Positions 8,201 through 18,860 of a stretch of DNA of 64,000 bases are shown here, one piece after another. Location of the stretch: positions 806,001 through 870,000 of the forward strand of contig FZPE01000001.1 of assembly GCA_900188465.1 (NCBI GenBank), given 5' to 3'. The stretch is from Micrococcales bacterium KH10 (GTDB lineage Bacteria > Actinomycetota > Actinomycetes > Actinomycetales > Cellulomonadaceae). The notes below the pieces were generated by a model that saw only the letters and a program-made list of their open reading frames with translations, had not been told where the DNA came from and did not search any database. Position numbers and translations under genes: made by a program. The number at the start of each line of letters is the position of its first letter. The first letter of the stretch is position 1.

Positions 8201-11200
8201 TCATCGGATTCGGATGGATGTTGCTTTGGCCTTGGACTTGGTCAGGACCTTGGTGGCCTTGAAGTTGCTACGAATCTTGTAGCGACCGGACCTTGGTACC
8301 CGGATCCTGACATTGACCTTGCCCTTGGCCTTCGGCCGCAACTTGACGGTGCGCTTGTTCTTGCCGACGTGGACCACGACTTTACCCTTGGGCTTCTTCG
8401 TCGCCGCTGTCTTGACACGTACACGCACGATCACGGTGTTGCCCTTGGCACGTACTCGCTGAATCGTCGTCTTGGTCTTGGCCTTCTTCGGGCGAACGAC
8501 CTTGGCATCGACCACAGCATCGTTGAAGCCTGCACGAGAGAAGGTGACCCGGACGTTGATTCGCTTACCGACATCGGCCTTCTTGACCTTGTACTTCTGC
8601 TTCGTGGCATCAGAGATTGCCTTTCCGTTGCGCAGCCACTGGTAGGTCACTGTGGTCGCTGCCGGAGTCGTGTTCGTCGTCTTCGCAGTCAACTGACGCT
8701 GGAACCGCTTCTTACCAGTGATCTTCACGGTGCCCGCCGTGGTGAAGTTCGACTTACTGGTGTCAGCCTTCACGGTGAACGAGATCGTGTAGTTCTTGGT
8801 TGTGGTTCCGTTCGCAGCTGTGACGACAACTCCAGCGGTTCCCGGCAAGGCCGTCGCATCGGTGACCACCACGCTCTTAGCGGTCGGGTCCTGTGCAGTA
8901 GCGGACACCACCGGAACTGGCGAGCCGGCTGGCAGTTCCACCGAGTACGACGTCGTCGCCGGGTTGAATCCAGCCAGCGGCGTGCCGTTCACCGAGATCG
9001 AACCTGCGTTCGCGTTGGAGGACACTGTCGAATCTGCCGGGTTGAGCGTCACACCGGCAAGAGCAGCGTGGGCCACGATGGCCTCGCTTGCCTTACCGCT
9101 GACGATGTCACGCTCGGCCTCAGCGAATGTGGCAGCGTCACCCGAGGTGTAGCCCTCGACTGCGGCGTCACGGGCGATCGTTGCGATCGTCGATGCCGCA
9201 GCGACGTTGTCCACGCCCGGCAGCAGCGCGGTCAACTGCTGGATAGCCTTGAGACCAGCGGCCTTGTTCGCCAGTGAGCCGTCAGAGTTCCACAGCGCGT
9301 TGTTCGCCAGAGTGGACGCCAGTAGCCGCTCTGCACCATCGTGGCCGAGAGTGCCTACGAGCGACTCGAGACGTTCCTTGGCTGAGTCAGTGCGCAGACC
9401 CCAACCGAAGGGGAAGGCAGGCGAATAGTCCGCATCGCCAACGTTGATCGGCACCTGTGAAGCAGCCGCCGGCCACGTCACAGACAGCGAACCGGAGAAC
9501 GGCTCAGCACCGAACAGCACGTCGGCAACACCGTCACCCTCTGAACCTGGGAGCCATGAAGCAACCAGTGCGTCGATGTCACCCAACTGGGCTGCGTCGA
9601 TCACCTGCGGGCGACCCGAGACAACGAGCACGACCAACTTGTCGACCTGTGAACCAACGTTCGTGATTGTCGTCTTGTCTGCTGCTGACAGTTCGAGTGA
9701 CAGATCAGCCGGGTTGCCGATGTCACCTTCGCCTTCTGCGTACGGACGCTCACCGACGATCACGACACCCACGTCATAGGTCTCAGCCGGTGCTGCCGTA
9801 CCTTCACCGATGGTGACGTTGTCGCCGCCGACAGCCTTGATAGCCTGACCGATCGACGTACCGTCCGTGGTCTGACCCGAGCCACCCTGCCAGGTGATCG
9901 TCCAGCCACCCATTTGGCGACCGAGGTTATCGGCCGTCGAACCGGCGATGTAGATCGACTGGTTCGCAGACAATGGCAACGCGTCGTTCTCGTTCTTCAG
10001 CAGGACCTGCGACTTGGCCGCGGCGTCACGCGCAATCGCACGGTTGGCTTCTGAACCGACGTTGTCGACGTTGTCACGCTCTGCGAAAGGCTGCTCGAAC
10101 AGACCAAGTGCGAACTTCTGCTTGAGGATGCGCTTGACCGCGTCATCGATACGCGACATCGGCACCTCGTTATTGGCGACGCCGTCCTTGATGGCGTTGA
10201 TGAATGCCTCGAAGTTGTACGGGGACATCATCATGTCCATACCGGAGTTGATCGACATCTTCGCAGCCTGCGCATAAGCACCTGGGCCACCGCCGAGTCC
10301 ACCCTTTTCGATGGGCAGGCCAGCGACCTTGTCGATGCCCTCCCAGTCAGAGATCAGGAAGCCCTCGAAGCCCATCTGGTCCTTGAGGATCTCCGTGTTC
10401 AACTCCGTGTGGACGTGTGAGCGAATCGGTGCCTCATCGCCGATTTGCACTGCAGAGTAGGAAGGCATGATCGATCCGACGCCGGCTTCGATGGCAGGCA
10501 CGTAAGGTGCAGCATGCAAGTCAAGGAACTCTTGCATGGTGTCGGCTTTCACGATGCCCTGGTCGAGCAGGTAGGCGCCGTGGCCGGAACCGTATTCCGT
10601 GCCACCGTCACCGACCCAGTGCTTGGCCGTTGCAAGCACCGTCTCGGCACCGCGCATGTTCGTCGGGTCGGTCCCTTGCAGACCTTCAACCGCAGCACGG
10701 GCGTACAGCGAGACGACCGATGGGTCTTCACCGAAGGACTCATAGCTACGGCCCCAACGCTCGTCACGCGTGACCGCGACGGTCGGTGCGAACGTCCACG
10801 GAATACCGGTTGCCCGCACTTCCTGAGCGGTGACCTGCATACCGGCACGAATGACCTCAGGATCGCGGCTAGAGCCAAGACCGATGTTGTGCGGCAGGAT
10901 CGTCGCGCCGACCACGTTCGAGTGTCCGTGCACGGCGTCAACACCGTAGATCATCGGAATCTGCAGGCGTGTTGACAATGCCTGGTTCTGATAGCCATCG
11001 ACCATGTCGGCCCAGCCAGTCGGCGTATTGATCGCAGGAACCGATCCACCACCTGACAGCACCGAACCAAGACCGAGGCCAGCAATGGAGTCCGGTTTGA
11101 GCGCGAGACGCTCGCCCTGTGCCATCTGACCGATCTTCTCGTCCAAGGTCATACGACCAAGAAGGTCATTTGCGCGGGCCTCGTCGGAAAGGTTCGAATC

Positions 11201-14200
11201 AAGGTACGGGAAACCGTGCGCATTGATGACGACCTTGCCGGTACCAGCGCTGTCGCCCACAGAGGGTGCCAGATCGATGCCGAAGGACTTCGCGATAGAC
11301 GATCCGCTGGCCGGCAAGGTCTGGACCTCAACGGTTCGCGTCGATCCCGATTCCTCGCCAGCTTCGAAGGTCACCGTTTCCTCGAGAGCGACGTAGTCGC
11401 TGCCAGCGGCCGCGGAGCCATCGATCGTGGAGACATCCACCGTCACATCAGAGACCAGCGGTTCGCCATCGACGGACTTCGCAGCGATCTTCACCTCTGC
11501 GGTGTCACCGTTGTCCACGAGAACGATGTTCGGGTCAACGGACACGACGATGTCGTCTGGACGCGATGGCGCCCCGTAGACCTCAATCTGGTCAATCTTG
11601 TAGCCGTTGGCTTCAAGACCTGCCGGGAAGTCGAACGAGTATCCCCATGCCCGGTTGAGTTCCGGACGTTGCGGAAGCCCGTCCCCTCCTTCATTCCAGT
11701 TGTTCTGGTGGTCGTTGCGCAGGATGAACTGCGAGAACGGGATTTCGACGAGCTTCCAACGGCTGGTCGACGAGCCCCAGTTGTCCAGGAAGGACGTGTT
11801 GTAGAGCGTTGCCCGTTCGCCGTTTTCAAAGCCGGTACGAATCTCGAACTTGATGTTGTTACCAGCGGTTGGCGATGCAGGGTTGTTCTCCTGCGATGCA
11901 TACCACCAGAAGCGGATACCGCCGTAGTCCGACCAGTCCTGTGGCTCCTCGAAGTTCTGGGTGATTCCACCCCAGCCGCCGGACGGAACCTCGTAGGTTC
12001 CGGCCATGACGTGGTTGCCAGGCTGCGCCGCGCCGTCACGGTCGTCTTCGACGATCGCGAGAGTCGGGTGCGCCGCCGGAGTCTGTCCCCAGGTACGAAT
12101 ACCAGGTTCCGCGGCTGCTTCAGTGGTCAAGTGCGGGTTGTTGTCGAAGGACTCAACCACACCGGCACGGTCCAGCAGTTCCAGGTCGTCGACGACGGCG
12201 ATGTGGTCGCCCCACCAGCCGAGGGAAAGTGCGACACCCGTGATCTGACGCGTGTTGAAACTCGGCTCTTCCCCTTCGTCATATCCTTCGACGTTGGTGT
12301 ATCCATTCGGGTTCGTGACCGCATCGTATGGTCCGAAGTCGAAGACCACGCGCTTCCACTCATCGGAGTCGTCTGCGAAGTGCCACTGATAAACGGTGTT
12401 GCCACCGCCAGGTGAAGCCGTCTTAATCTCGAAGAACAGGTCATTCTTACCCGTGTCCTCACCCTTGAACCAGATGCTTGCCGCGCGGTAGTTGCTCCAA
12501 TTTGCCTGGAAGTCCCAGAAAGCACCGCCAGCGTCACCCCACGTCGATCCCGGCGGGTTGCCCGGGCCTGAGTTGATGTCGAACTGAACAGCGTTGCTGC
12601 CCGGCGCCGCATCGGGACGGTCTGACGCAATAGTGGTCAGCACGGGGTGGTTGGGACCGAAGTTGAATCCGGGCCAGCCATCCTCGAAGTCCTCGAATAC
12701 GGTCCAGTTGTTGGTGCTTGGAACGGGGTTGCCGTCGCCTAACGGAGGACGCACAGTCACAGTGTGAGTCGCCTGTGGGCTCAACTGGATACCAGCCGAC
12801 GGGTCACTCAGGGTGAGGGTGAAGGTACCACCCTCGGCGTCTGCTGGAATAACCGATGTGACGTTGACCGAGGTGGTACCTGCCGTAATGGTCAGGGTTT
12901 CGGCAACGGCGGTGTAGTCGTCCGGTGCTGTCGCTGTGCCATCCGTTGAGACGACCTCCACGGTGACGTCGTCTTCAGCAGCCTTGTTCAACTGCACCGG
13001 AACACTCAGCGTGTTACCAGCATCGACAGAGGACGAACCGGAAGCAAAGCCTACGAAAACGTCCTCAGTGTATGACCACACCTCTGCCGAGTAGAACGAG
13101 TAACCGTAGTAGCGGTCACCCTCACCCCAGTTGTGAACGTTTTGCCTGGTCATGGTGATGCGCACGAACTGTGCTTCCACACCACCGAGATCGTGCTCGG
13201 TCGTTCCCTGGAGTACGGGACTGTCGGTCACGTTGACGACCTCAGTCCAGGTGGCGTCATCGTCGGAGACCTCGATGGTGAAGTCTGCAGCACCCGAGTC
13301 CCATACGAACTTCGCCGTTCCGAGCTTGGCGGAGGCACCTAGGTCAACCTTCCACCACACCGGCCCGCCGGTGTTGTCCGGATTGAACTCTCCGCCTTCA
13401 CCCTCACCTTCGAACCCGGATCCCCAGCGAGTTGCCGGGTTACCGTCGTTTGCTTTGTCCGGCGAGAAGGTGTCGCCACCCCAGCGGGAGGCCGTGGCGG
13501 TCCCTGCCAGAGCCAAGTCAACTGGACCTGACGGTGTACCTGGGTCGTCTTCCTCTCCAACAGCATTGATGATTACTTCACTGATCGCATACTCATAATA
13601 TTGGTCCCGCTGCGGGTCAACCCAACTAGCCCAGGTCCCGCGAACAGTTTCAAGGTTGAGTCGCAGGTACTGGATTTCGTCACCGATAGCCACGTGATTC
13701 GCCAGTGGCAGGTCGCCACTTTGGTTGCCATCGGGGAAGAACCCCTCGGCGTTGGTGACTTCTACGGGAGCAGACCAGGTAGTACCGTCCACTGACGTTT
13801 GCACGTTGTACTTGGTCGCATAGCCCCATGCAAACAAGATACGAGCGGAGTGAACGTCGATCGGTTCGCCGAGGTCAAAGTCAATCTGCACGTCTCGCTC
13901 GTTTGAATCAACGTCGGGATTCGCGTCAGTCTGATACTTGTTCTCGACGCTGTTCGTGATTCCGTCATTGATCTGGGCAATAGTCCAACTGCCATCATGA
14001 CCGGTCGAAGACGTCACTTCTGCCGACGGAGCAACGTTGACAAGATCCTCGAAGGATGAACCTGCACCCCAAACCTCGAACTCGGAGAACTCGTAGCCCC
14101 ACTCAGTGTTGGCGTCATCCATTTCCACGCGAACATAGCGGGCTGTAGTGTCTGCCGGGAACTGTTCGACCGTGCTTGCAGGCCCTGGGGCTGCCGCGGT

Positions 14201-14623
14201 GAAGTCCTGTCCAGCCGACCAGTCGGTGCCATTGAGCGAGGTTGACACCGTGAACTCACCGGCGTTCGCATATCCCCAGTCGAGTTTGAACGAATCGAGG
14301 TCTGCTTCCGCGCCGAGATCAAGGGTGTAAACCGAAGGTGCGGCCGCTGGACTCCAGCCACCAGCCCCATCGCTGCCGTAATTACCGGACTTCCACAGTG
14401 TCAGAGGGTTTCCATCGAGAGCATTCACACCAGTGTCGCCACGGTGGGTTGCTTCAGCGTTGGCGTACTTCGACAGGTTGATCAGGCCGGGGTCACCTGG
14501 CGCTGCTTGTGCAGGTGCTGCGAGCCCGGCAATGCCGAGCGCACCCACCACAGCAAGCGCAAGCGTGCGTGCCAGTGCCTTTCGGGGTCTACCGCGGACA
14601 GCCGCGGGGGCGGATCTAGACAT
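8201..14623 (-). CDS. Giant secreted GH3 beta-glucan exohydrolase with discoidin, Calx-beta, CBM and basic C-terminal domains
   Basis: 2140 residues. A Tat/Sec-like signal peptide ends in PAQA-AP near residue 41. Next come three discoidin (F5/8C) domains (about 45-190, 195-355, 365-530), a Calx-beta domain (530-635), two CBM-like jelly rolls (650-840, 845-1040) and a second Calx-beta (1045-1135). The GH3 catalytic region (about 1141-1740) has YGVDAVHGH, KHWVGDGGT, the nucleophile D1426 in ISDWEG, and GERPYAEGEGD, the segment that holds the acid/base Glu in barley-ExoI-type enzymes. Cadherin-like and Ig-like domains follow, then a Lys/Arg-rich tail ending SIRIR. The start has GGAG at 14630-14633. 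It probably removes glucose from beta-1,3/1,4-glucans at the cell surface. No LPXTG motif is seen, so retention may depend on the basic tail. Confidence 0.93.
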   Translation of the reverse strand: MSRSAPAAVRGRPRKALARTLALAVVGALGIAGLAAPAQAAPGDPGLINLSKYANAEATHRGDTGVNALDGNPLTLWKSGNYGSDGAGGWSPAAAPSVYTLDLGAEADLDSFKLDWGYANAGEFTVSTSLNGTDWSAGQDFTAAAPGPASTVEQFPADTTARYVRVEMDDANTEWGYEFSEFEVWGAGSSFEDLVNVAPSAEVTSSTGHDGSWTIAQINDGITNSVENKYQTDANPDVDSNERDVQIDFDLGEPIDVHSARILFAWGYATKYNVQTSVDGTTWSAPVEVTNAEGFFPDGNQSGDLPLANHVAIGDEIQYLRLNLETVRGTWASWVDPQRDQYYEYAISEVIINAVGEEDDPGTPSGPVDLALAGTATASRWGGDTFSPDKANDGNPATRWGSGFEGEGEGGEFNPDNTGGPVWWKVDLGASAKLGTAKFVWDSGAADFTIEVSDDDATWTEVVNVTDSPVLQGTTEHDLGGVEAQFVRITMTRQNVHNWGEGDRYYGYSFYSAEVWSYTEDVFVGFASGSSSVDAGNTLSVPVQLNKAAEDDVTVEVVSTDGTATAPDDYTAVAETLTITAGTTSVNVTSVIPADAEGGTFTLTLSDPSAGIQLSPQATHTVTVRPPLGDGNPVPSTNNWTVFEDFEDGWPGFNFGPNHPVLTTIASDRPDAAPGSNAVQFDINSGPGNPPGSTWGDAGGAFWDFQANWSNYRAASIWFKGEDTGKNDLFFEIKTASPGGGNTVYQWHFADDSDEWKRVVFDFGPYDAVTNPNGYTNVEGYDEGEEPSFNTRQITGVALSLGWWGDHIAVVDDLELLDRAGVVESFDNNPHLTTEAAAEPGIRTWGQTPAAHPTLAIVEDDRDGAAQPGNHVMAGTYEVPSGGWGGITQNFEEPQDWSDYGGIRFWWYASQENNPASPTAGNNIKFEIRTGFENGERATLYNTSFLDNWGSSTSRWKLVEIPFSQFILRNDHQNNWNEGGDGLPQRPELNRAWGYSFDFPAGLEANGYKIDQIEVYGAPSRPDDIVVSVDPNIVLVDNGDTAEVKIAAKSVDGEPLVSDVTVDVSTIDGSAAAGSDYVALEETVTFEAGEESGSTRTVEVQTLPASGSSIAKSFGIDLAPSVGDSAGTGKVVINAHGFPYLDSNLSDEARANDLLGRMTLDEKIGQMAQGERLALKPDSIAGLGLGSVLSGGGSVPAINTPTGWADMVDGYQNQALSTRLQIPMIYGVDAVHGHSNVVGATILPHNIGLGSSRDPEVIRAGMQVTAQEVRATGIPWTFAPTVAVTRDERWGRSYESFGEDPSVVSLYARAAVEGLQGTDPTNMRGAETVLATAKHWVGDGGTEYGSGHGAYLLDQGIVKADTMQEFLDLHAAPYVPAIEAGVGSIMPSYSAVQIGDEAPIRSHVHTELNTEILKDQMGFEGFLISDWEGIDKVAGLPIEKGGLGGGPGAYAQAAKMSINSGMDMMMSPYNFEAFINAIKDGVANNEVPMSRIDDAVKRILKQKFALGLFEQPFAERDNVDNVGSEANRAIARDAAAKSQVLLKNENDALPLSANQSIYIAGSTADNLGRQMGGWTITWQGGSGQTTDGTSIGQAIKAVGGDNVTIGEGTAAPAETYDVGVVIVGERPYAEGEGDIGNPADLSLELSAADKTTITNVGSQVDKLVVLVVSGRPQVIDAAQLGDIDALVASWLPGSEGDGVADVLFGAEPFSGSLSVTWPAAASQVPINVGDADYSPAFPFGWGLRTDSAKERLESLVGTLGHDGAERLLASTLANNALWNSDGSLANKAAGLKAIQQLTALLPGVDNVAAASTIATIARDAAVEGYTSGDAATFAEAERDIVSGKASEAIVAHAALAGVTLNPADSTVSSNANAGSISVNGTPLAGFNPATTSYSVELPAGSPVPVVSATAQDPTAKSVVVTDATALPGTAGVVVTAANGTTTKNYTISFTVKADTSKSNFTTAGTVKITGKKRFQRQLTAKTTNTTPAATTVTYQWLRNGKAISDATKQKYKVKKADVGKRINVRVTFSRAGFNDAVVDAKVVRPKKAKTKTTIQRVRAKGNTVIVRVRVKTAATKKPKGKVVVHVGKNKRTVKLRPKAKGKVNVRIRVPRSGRYKIRSNFKATKVLTKSKAKATSIRIR

Positions 14624-14925
14624 TCTCTACTCCATCGTAGTTTTGGTCAGGCAGTGATAAGACCGACATCTGCTCGCGGGCACCTTCGACCCATCCGCAG
14701 AAACGCTCCCACCTGCGTGCGCTACCGCCAGTGGTAGTGATGCAGATTAGGTACAAATACGTCGGCTCGGAACAGGATAACAACCATCGAGCCATCCATT
14801 CAATCCCGTTTTGCCAGATTCAGAGCATTTTTTAGCCCAGTTAGTCACCAACCGCCACCTTATTTTGCACCTTTACTGCGCAAATTGAGGATGATGACGG
14901 GAATCTGCAGCACCGAGGAGAGACG
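14624..14925. promoter_or_regulatory. Leader of the GH3 gene (302 bp), with a CebR-like half operator
   Basis: This gap separates mdh from the GH3 gene, both on the minus strand. The part near mdh is AT-rich. At about 14697-14712 the minus strand reads TGGGAGCGTTTCTG. Its first eight bases equal the half-site of the LacI-family CebR operator (TGGGAGCGCTCCCA) known from Streptomyces cellulose genes, but the second half matches poorly. No convincing -35/-10 pair was found. Confidence 0.35.
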
Positions 14926-15966
<1,041 letters not shown>

Positions 15967-15995
15967 CTAATAGTCTTCAGGTCTTGTCTCGGATA

Positions 15996-17210
15996 TCAGG
16001 CCAGACGAGCAGCCAGCGCCTCGTCCAGGGTACCCAGGAACTCTTCGGTGGTCTGCCACTCCTGATCCGGTCCCACCAAGAGCGCAAGGTCCTTGGTCAT
16101 CTTGCCGGACTCGACCGATTTGATGATCACGTCTTCGAGCGTCTCGGCGAAACCGATGACCTCAGGGGTGCTGTCCAGTTTTCCACGGTGCTTCAACCCG
16201 CCGGTCCAGGCGAAGATCGACGCAATCGGGTTGGTCGAGGTCGGCTTGCCCTGCTGGTGCTGACGATAGTGACGGGTCACGGTGCCGTGTGCGGCTTCCG
16301 CCTCAACCGTCTTGCCGTCCGGGGTCATCAGCACCGAAGTCATCAGGCCCAGCGAGCCGAAGCCCTGGGCGACCGTGTCGGACTGGACGTCACCGTCGTA
16401 GTTCTTGCAGGCCCAGACGTAGCCGCCTTCCCACTTCATCGCGGCAGCGACCATGTCATCGATCAGACGGTGCTCGTACGTGATTCCGGCAGCCTTGAAC
16501 TGGTCGGCGAACTCCGTCTCGAAGACCTCAGCGAACAGGTCCTTGAACCGGCCGTCGTAGGCCTTCAGAATCGTATTCTTCGTTGAGAGGTAAACGGGGT
16601 ACCCGCGCTGCAGACCGTAGGCGAACGAGGCGCGGGCGAAGTCACGGATGGACTGGTCGAGGTTGTACTGCACCTGGGCGATACCGCCAGCAGGGTACTG
16701 GAAGACCTCGTGCTGGATCGGCTCAGAGCCGTCCTTCGGGGTGAAGGTCACGGTCAGCGTGCCCTCGCCCGGCACAACGAAGTCCGTGGCACGGTATTGG
16801 TCACCGAAAGCATGACGTCCGATGATGATCGGCTTGGTCCAGCCGGGGACCAGCCGTGGGATATTCGAGATGATGATCGGCTCGCGGAAGACCACACCGC
16901 CGAGGATGTTACGGATCGTCCCATTGGGCGAACGCCACATCTTCTTCAGACCGAATTCCTCCACACGTGCCTCGTCCGGAGTGATGGTCGCACACTTGAC
17001 ACCGACGTTGTACTGCTTGATCGCGTTAGCGGCGTCGATGGTGATCTGATCGTCCGTTGCGTCCCGGCTCTCGACTGACAGGTCGTAGTACTTCAGGTCG
17101 ATGTCGAGATAAGGGTGGATCAGCCGGTCCTTGATGAATTGCCAGATAATTCGGGTCATTTCATCGCCGTCGAGTTCAACAACCGGTGATGCAACCTTGA
17201 TCTTGGACAT
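15996..17210 (-). CDS. icd: NADP-dependent isocitrate dehydrogenase, eukaryote-like dimeric type
   Basis: 404 residues. The opening [18 protein letters not shown] and blocks [53 protein letters not shown] and [11 protein letters not shown] are those of the dimeric NADP-IDH type (IDH1/IDP), not the E. coli type or the monomeric type. It converts isocitrate to 2-oxoglutarate and yields NADPH. The ATG at 17210 has AGGAG 9 nt upstream; the longer frame to 17288 is leader. About 55 bp upstream is a palindrome half (GACATCAAGAT) shared with the sucC leader, suggesting joint control of TCA genes. Confidence 0.97.
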   Translation of the reverse strand: MSKIKVASPVVELDGDEMTRIIWQFIKDRLIHPYLDIDLKYYDLSVESRDATDDQITIDAANAIKQYNVGVKCATITPDEARVEEFGLKKMWRSPNGTIRNILGGVVFREPIIISNIPRLVPGWTKPIIIGRHAFGDQYRATDFVVPGEGTLTVTFTPKDGSEPIQHEVFQYPAGGIAQVQYNLDQSIRDFARASFAYGLQRGYPVYLSTKNTILKAYDGRFKDLFAEVFETEFADQFKAAGITYEHRLIDDMVAAAMKWEGGYVWACKNYDGDVQSDTVAQGFGSLGLMTSVLMTPDGKTVEAEAAHGTVTRHYRQHQQGKPTSTNPIASIFAWTGGLKHRGKLDSTPEVIGFAETLEDVIIKSVESGKMTKDLALLVGPDQEWQTTEEFLGTLDEALAARLA

Positions 17211-17266
17211 AGTTCGACTCTCCTGTCGACGATGTGGTGGGTTCCACCCAAGGCTACCGGATATTT

Positions 17267-17282
17267 CGACATCAAGATGTTT
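17267..17282. promoter_or_regulatory. Candidate TCA-gene operator upstream of icd
   Basis: The plus strand reads ATTTCGACATCAAGAT, an imperfect palindrome whose right half and centre (GACATCAAGA) are identical to the perfect palindrome in front of sucC. Approximate position; function is inferred only from recurrence upstream of two TCA-cycle genes. Confidence 0.45.
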
Positions 17283-17428
17283 CGGCACACATTGAGGTCA
17301 TTGAGTTGACACTGTGGACTTAACTAGGCGGTTGTCAGACTCCAGTGGCAAGATGCAATCGAGGCGTTGTCTCATCGACGAGCTACTCGCTCGGCGCACT
17401 GTCCTATAAGAACAAGAACAGGAAGACC

Positions 17429-18667
17429 ATGACCGAACAGTCTGTCCCGCCACCCTCGTCTCCGGTATCGACGGTGGTCAACTCTGACGAGGCCAGTTCC
17501 AATCCCTATGAGCCTGTCGTAGGCGATGCCTCAACGATCGACAATATTGCCGCCCCATCCCCGAGACCGTCTCTCATCGCCAAGTTCGGCGCGGAGTTCT
17601 TCGGTACCTTTGTGCTGATCTTCCTCGGTGTAGGCGCAGCGCTGTTCGCTGGGGTGCTTGGTCTTGGCCAACTGGGCGTTGCACTCGCCTTCGCGATCGG
17701 CCTCACCGCTGCCATTGCCGCCGTAGGGCAGGTATCCGGCGGCGCGTTCAACCCGGCGGTGTCCTTTGGTCTTGCCCTATCAGGCCGGATCTCGTGGAAA
17801 GAGCTGGCCGTGCACTGGCCAGCTCAGTTGGCCGGTGGCGCCTTTGGCGCACTCGTTCTGTGGGCGGTAGCTCCGCGCCAATACGACGTGCTCGAAGGCC
17901 TGCAGTCGCGCTCTCGTGCTGACCTCTTCCAAGGCGCCGCCAATGGCTTTGGCACACACGGACCTGGGTTCGACGGTTCCGCCGCCGAGCAGATGCAGAT
18001 GTACCTGGATCAAGGCGCGACCACCGAGATGATTCAGCAGGCTCTTGACTCCGGTCAGATCACCCTGGCCTCGTCGATGGAGATCGGCCTGACCGGAGCG
18101 CTCATCATTGAGGCCGTCGCCGTCGCGGTCTTTGTCGGTGTCATCCTGGCGATCACCGATGCTCGCAGCAAGATCAAGTTCCAAGCCGTTGTCATCGGTC
18201 TGCTGCTCGGCGGACTTTTGATCGTCACCATCCCGCTGACCAATGGCAGCATCAACCCGGCACGTTCCTTCGCCGCGGCTATCTTCGCCGGTGACTGGGC
18301 TTGGAGCCAGCTTTGGGTCTTCGTCGTGGCGCCGCTGCTCGGCGCGGCCGTCGCAGCACTGTTCTATCGCGGTTTCGCCTTCGGTGTCCTCGAAGAGACC
18401 ACAGGCGAGATCGACGGACTCGAGGGTGAGTTCTTCGCAGATGCGTCCGCTGAAGCCGTCGTTCCAGCCGAGGCGCCGACAGACCAGCCTGGTGGCGCTG
18501 TTGCAACCGATATCGTTGCGGCACAGCAGTGGGAGACCTCGGCTGCGGACTCTGCCGCTTCATCCACCGGCAGCGATGCTGAAGAAGCGGCGGCTACCGA
18601 AGAAGCATCCGGCGAGGCGACGGATGCCGACGGCGAAGAGCCCGAAGGCGACACTGTCCTACGCTGA
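17429..18667 (+). CDS. Aquaporin (MIP family) with long acidic C-terminal tail
   Basis: A 412-residue membrane channel for water, possibly also glycerol. After a disordered ~55-residue N-terminus come six membrane segments and the two half-helices with NPA motifs, GGAFNPAVSF and GSINPARSF, the hallmark of the family. A ~60-residue extracytoplasmic insertion (QYDVLEGLQSRSRADLF...) sits between helices 3 and 4, longer than in AqpZ. The last ~90 residues are Ala/Glu/Asp/Thr-rich and probably disordered. ATG 17429 has AGGAAG just upstream; a GTG at 17345 has no ribosome site. The narrow-filter residues would be needed to tell aquaporin from aquaglyceroporin. Confidence 0.92.
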   Translation: MTEQSVPPPSSPVSTVVNSDEASSNPYEPVVGDASTIDNIAAPSPRPSLIAKFGAEFFGTFVLIFLGVGAALFAGVLGLGQLGVALAFAIGLTAAIAAVGQVSGGAFNPAVSFGLALSGRISWKELAVHWPAQLAGGAFGALVLWAVAPRQYDVLEGLQSRSRADLFQGAANGFGTHGPGFDGSAAEQMQMYLDQGATTEMIQQALDSGQITLASSMEIGLTGALIIEAVAVAVFVGVILAITDARSKIKFQAVVIGLLLGGLLIVTIPLTNGSINPARSFAAAIFAGDWAWSQLWVFVVAPLLGAAVAALFYRGFAFGVLEETTGEIDGLEGEFFADASAEAVVPAEAPTDQPGGAVATDIVAAQQWETSAADSAASSTGSDAEEAAATEEASGEATDADGEEPEGDTVLR

Positions 18668-18700
18668 TCACTCAGTGCCACTAGTTAAGTGGGCTAAGTC

Positions 18701-18736
18701 GATGGGCCGGTTACGCAGTTGCGCAACCGGCCCATC
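18701..18736 (+). terminator. Terminator hairpin after the aquaporin gene
   Basis: A perfect 12-bp stem (18701-18712 with 18725-18736) lies 33 bp after the stop. No T-run follows. Confidence 0.75.
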
Positions 18737-18759
18737 GGCGTTGCCGCAGGTTTTCTCAT

Positions 18760-18806
18760 GTTGCAGCAGGCAAACAAACCGACAACCGGGAAGTTTGCCT
18801 GCGGCA
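18760..18806. repeat. Stem-loop repeat, copy A (cf. 29575-29620)
   Basis: A 10-bp perfect inverted repeat (GCAGGCAAAC at 18766-18775, GTTTGCCTGC at 18793-18802), extended by a few imperfect pairs, encloses a 17-nt loop. Both the stem rim (TGCCGCAGG on the minus strand) and the loop (TTGTCG...GGTTTGTTT) recur in copy B 10.8 kb away. It lies between convergent genes, so it is not a leader element of either. Confidence 0.6.
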
Positions 18807-18860
18807 TCTGCGTGGGATGGGCAGGCGGAGCGCTTCGCCGCGGCTACAACTCAGCTGCGG

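Noticed and set aside
7820-9277. 485-codon open frame on the plus strand
   Set aside because: It lies opposite the conserved C-terminal part of the GH3 gene and across its terminator, has no recognisable domain, and reflects the high-GC codon bias of the other strand.
11216-12415. 399-codon open frame on the plus strand
   Set aside because: Fully antisense to the CBM and Calx-beta region of the GH3 gene; Arg/Val-rich composition typical of a shadow frame.
17304-17309. TTGACA as -35 box of the aquaporin gene
   Set aside because: No acceptable -10 box at 16-18 bp.
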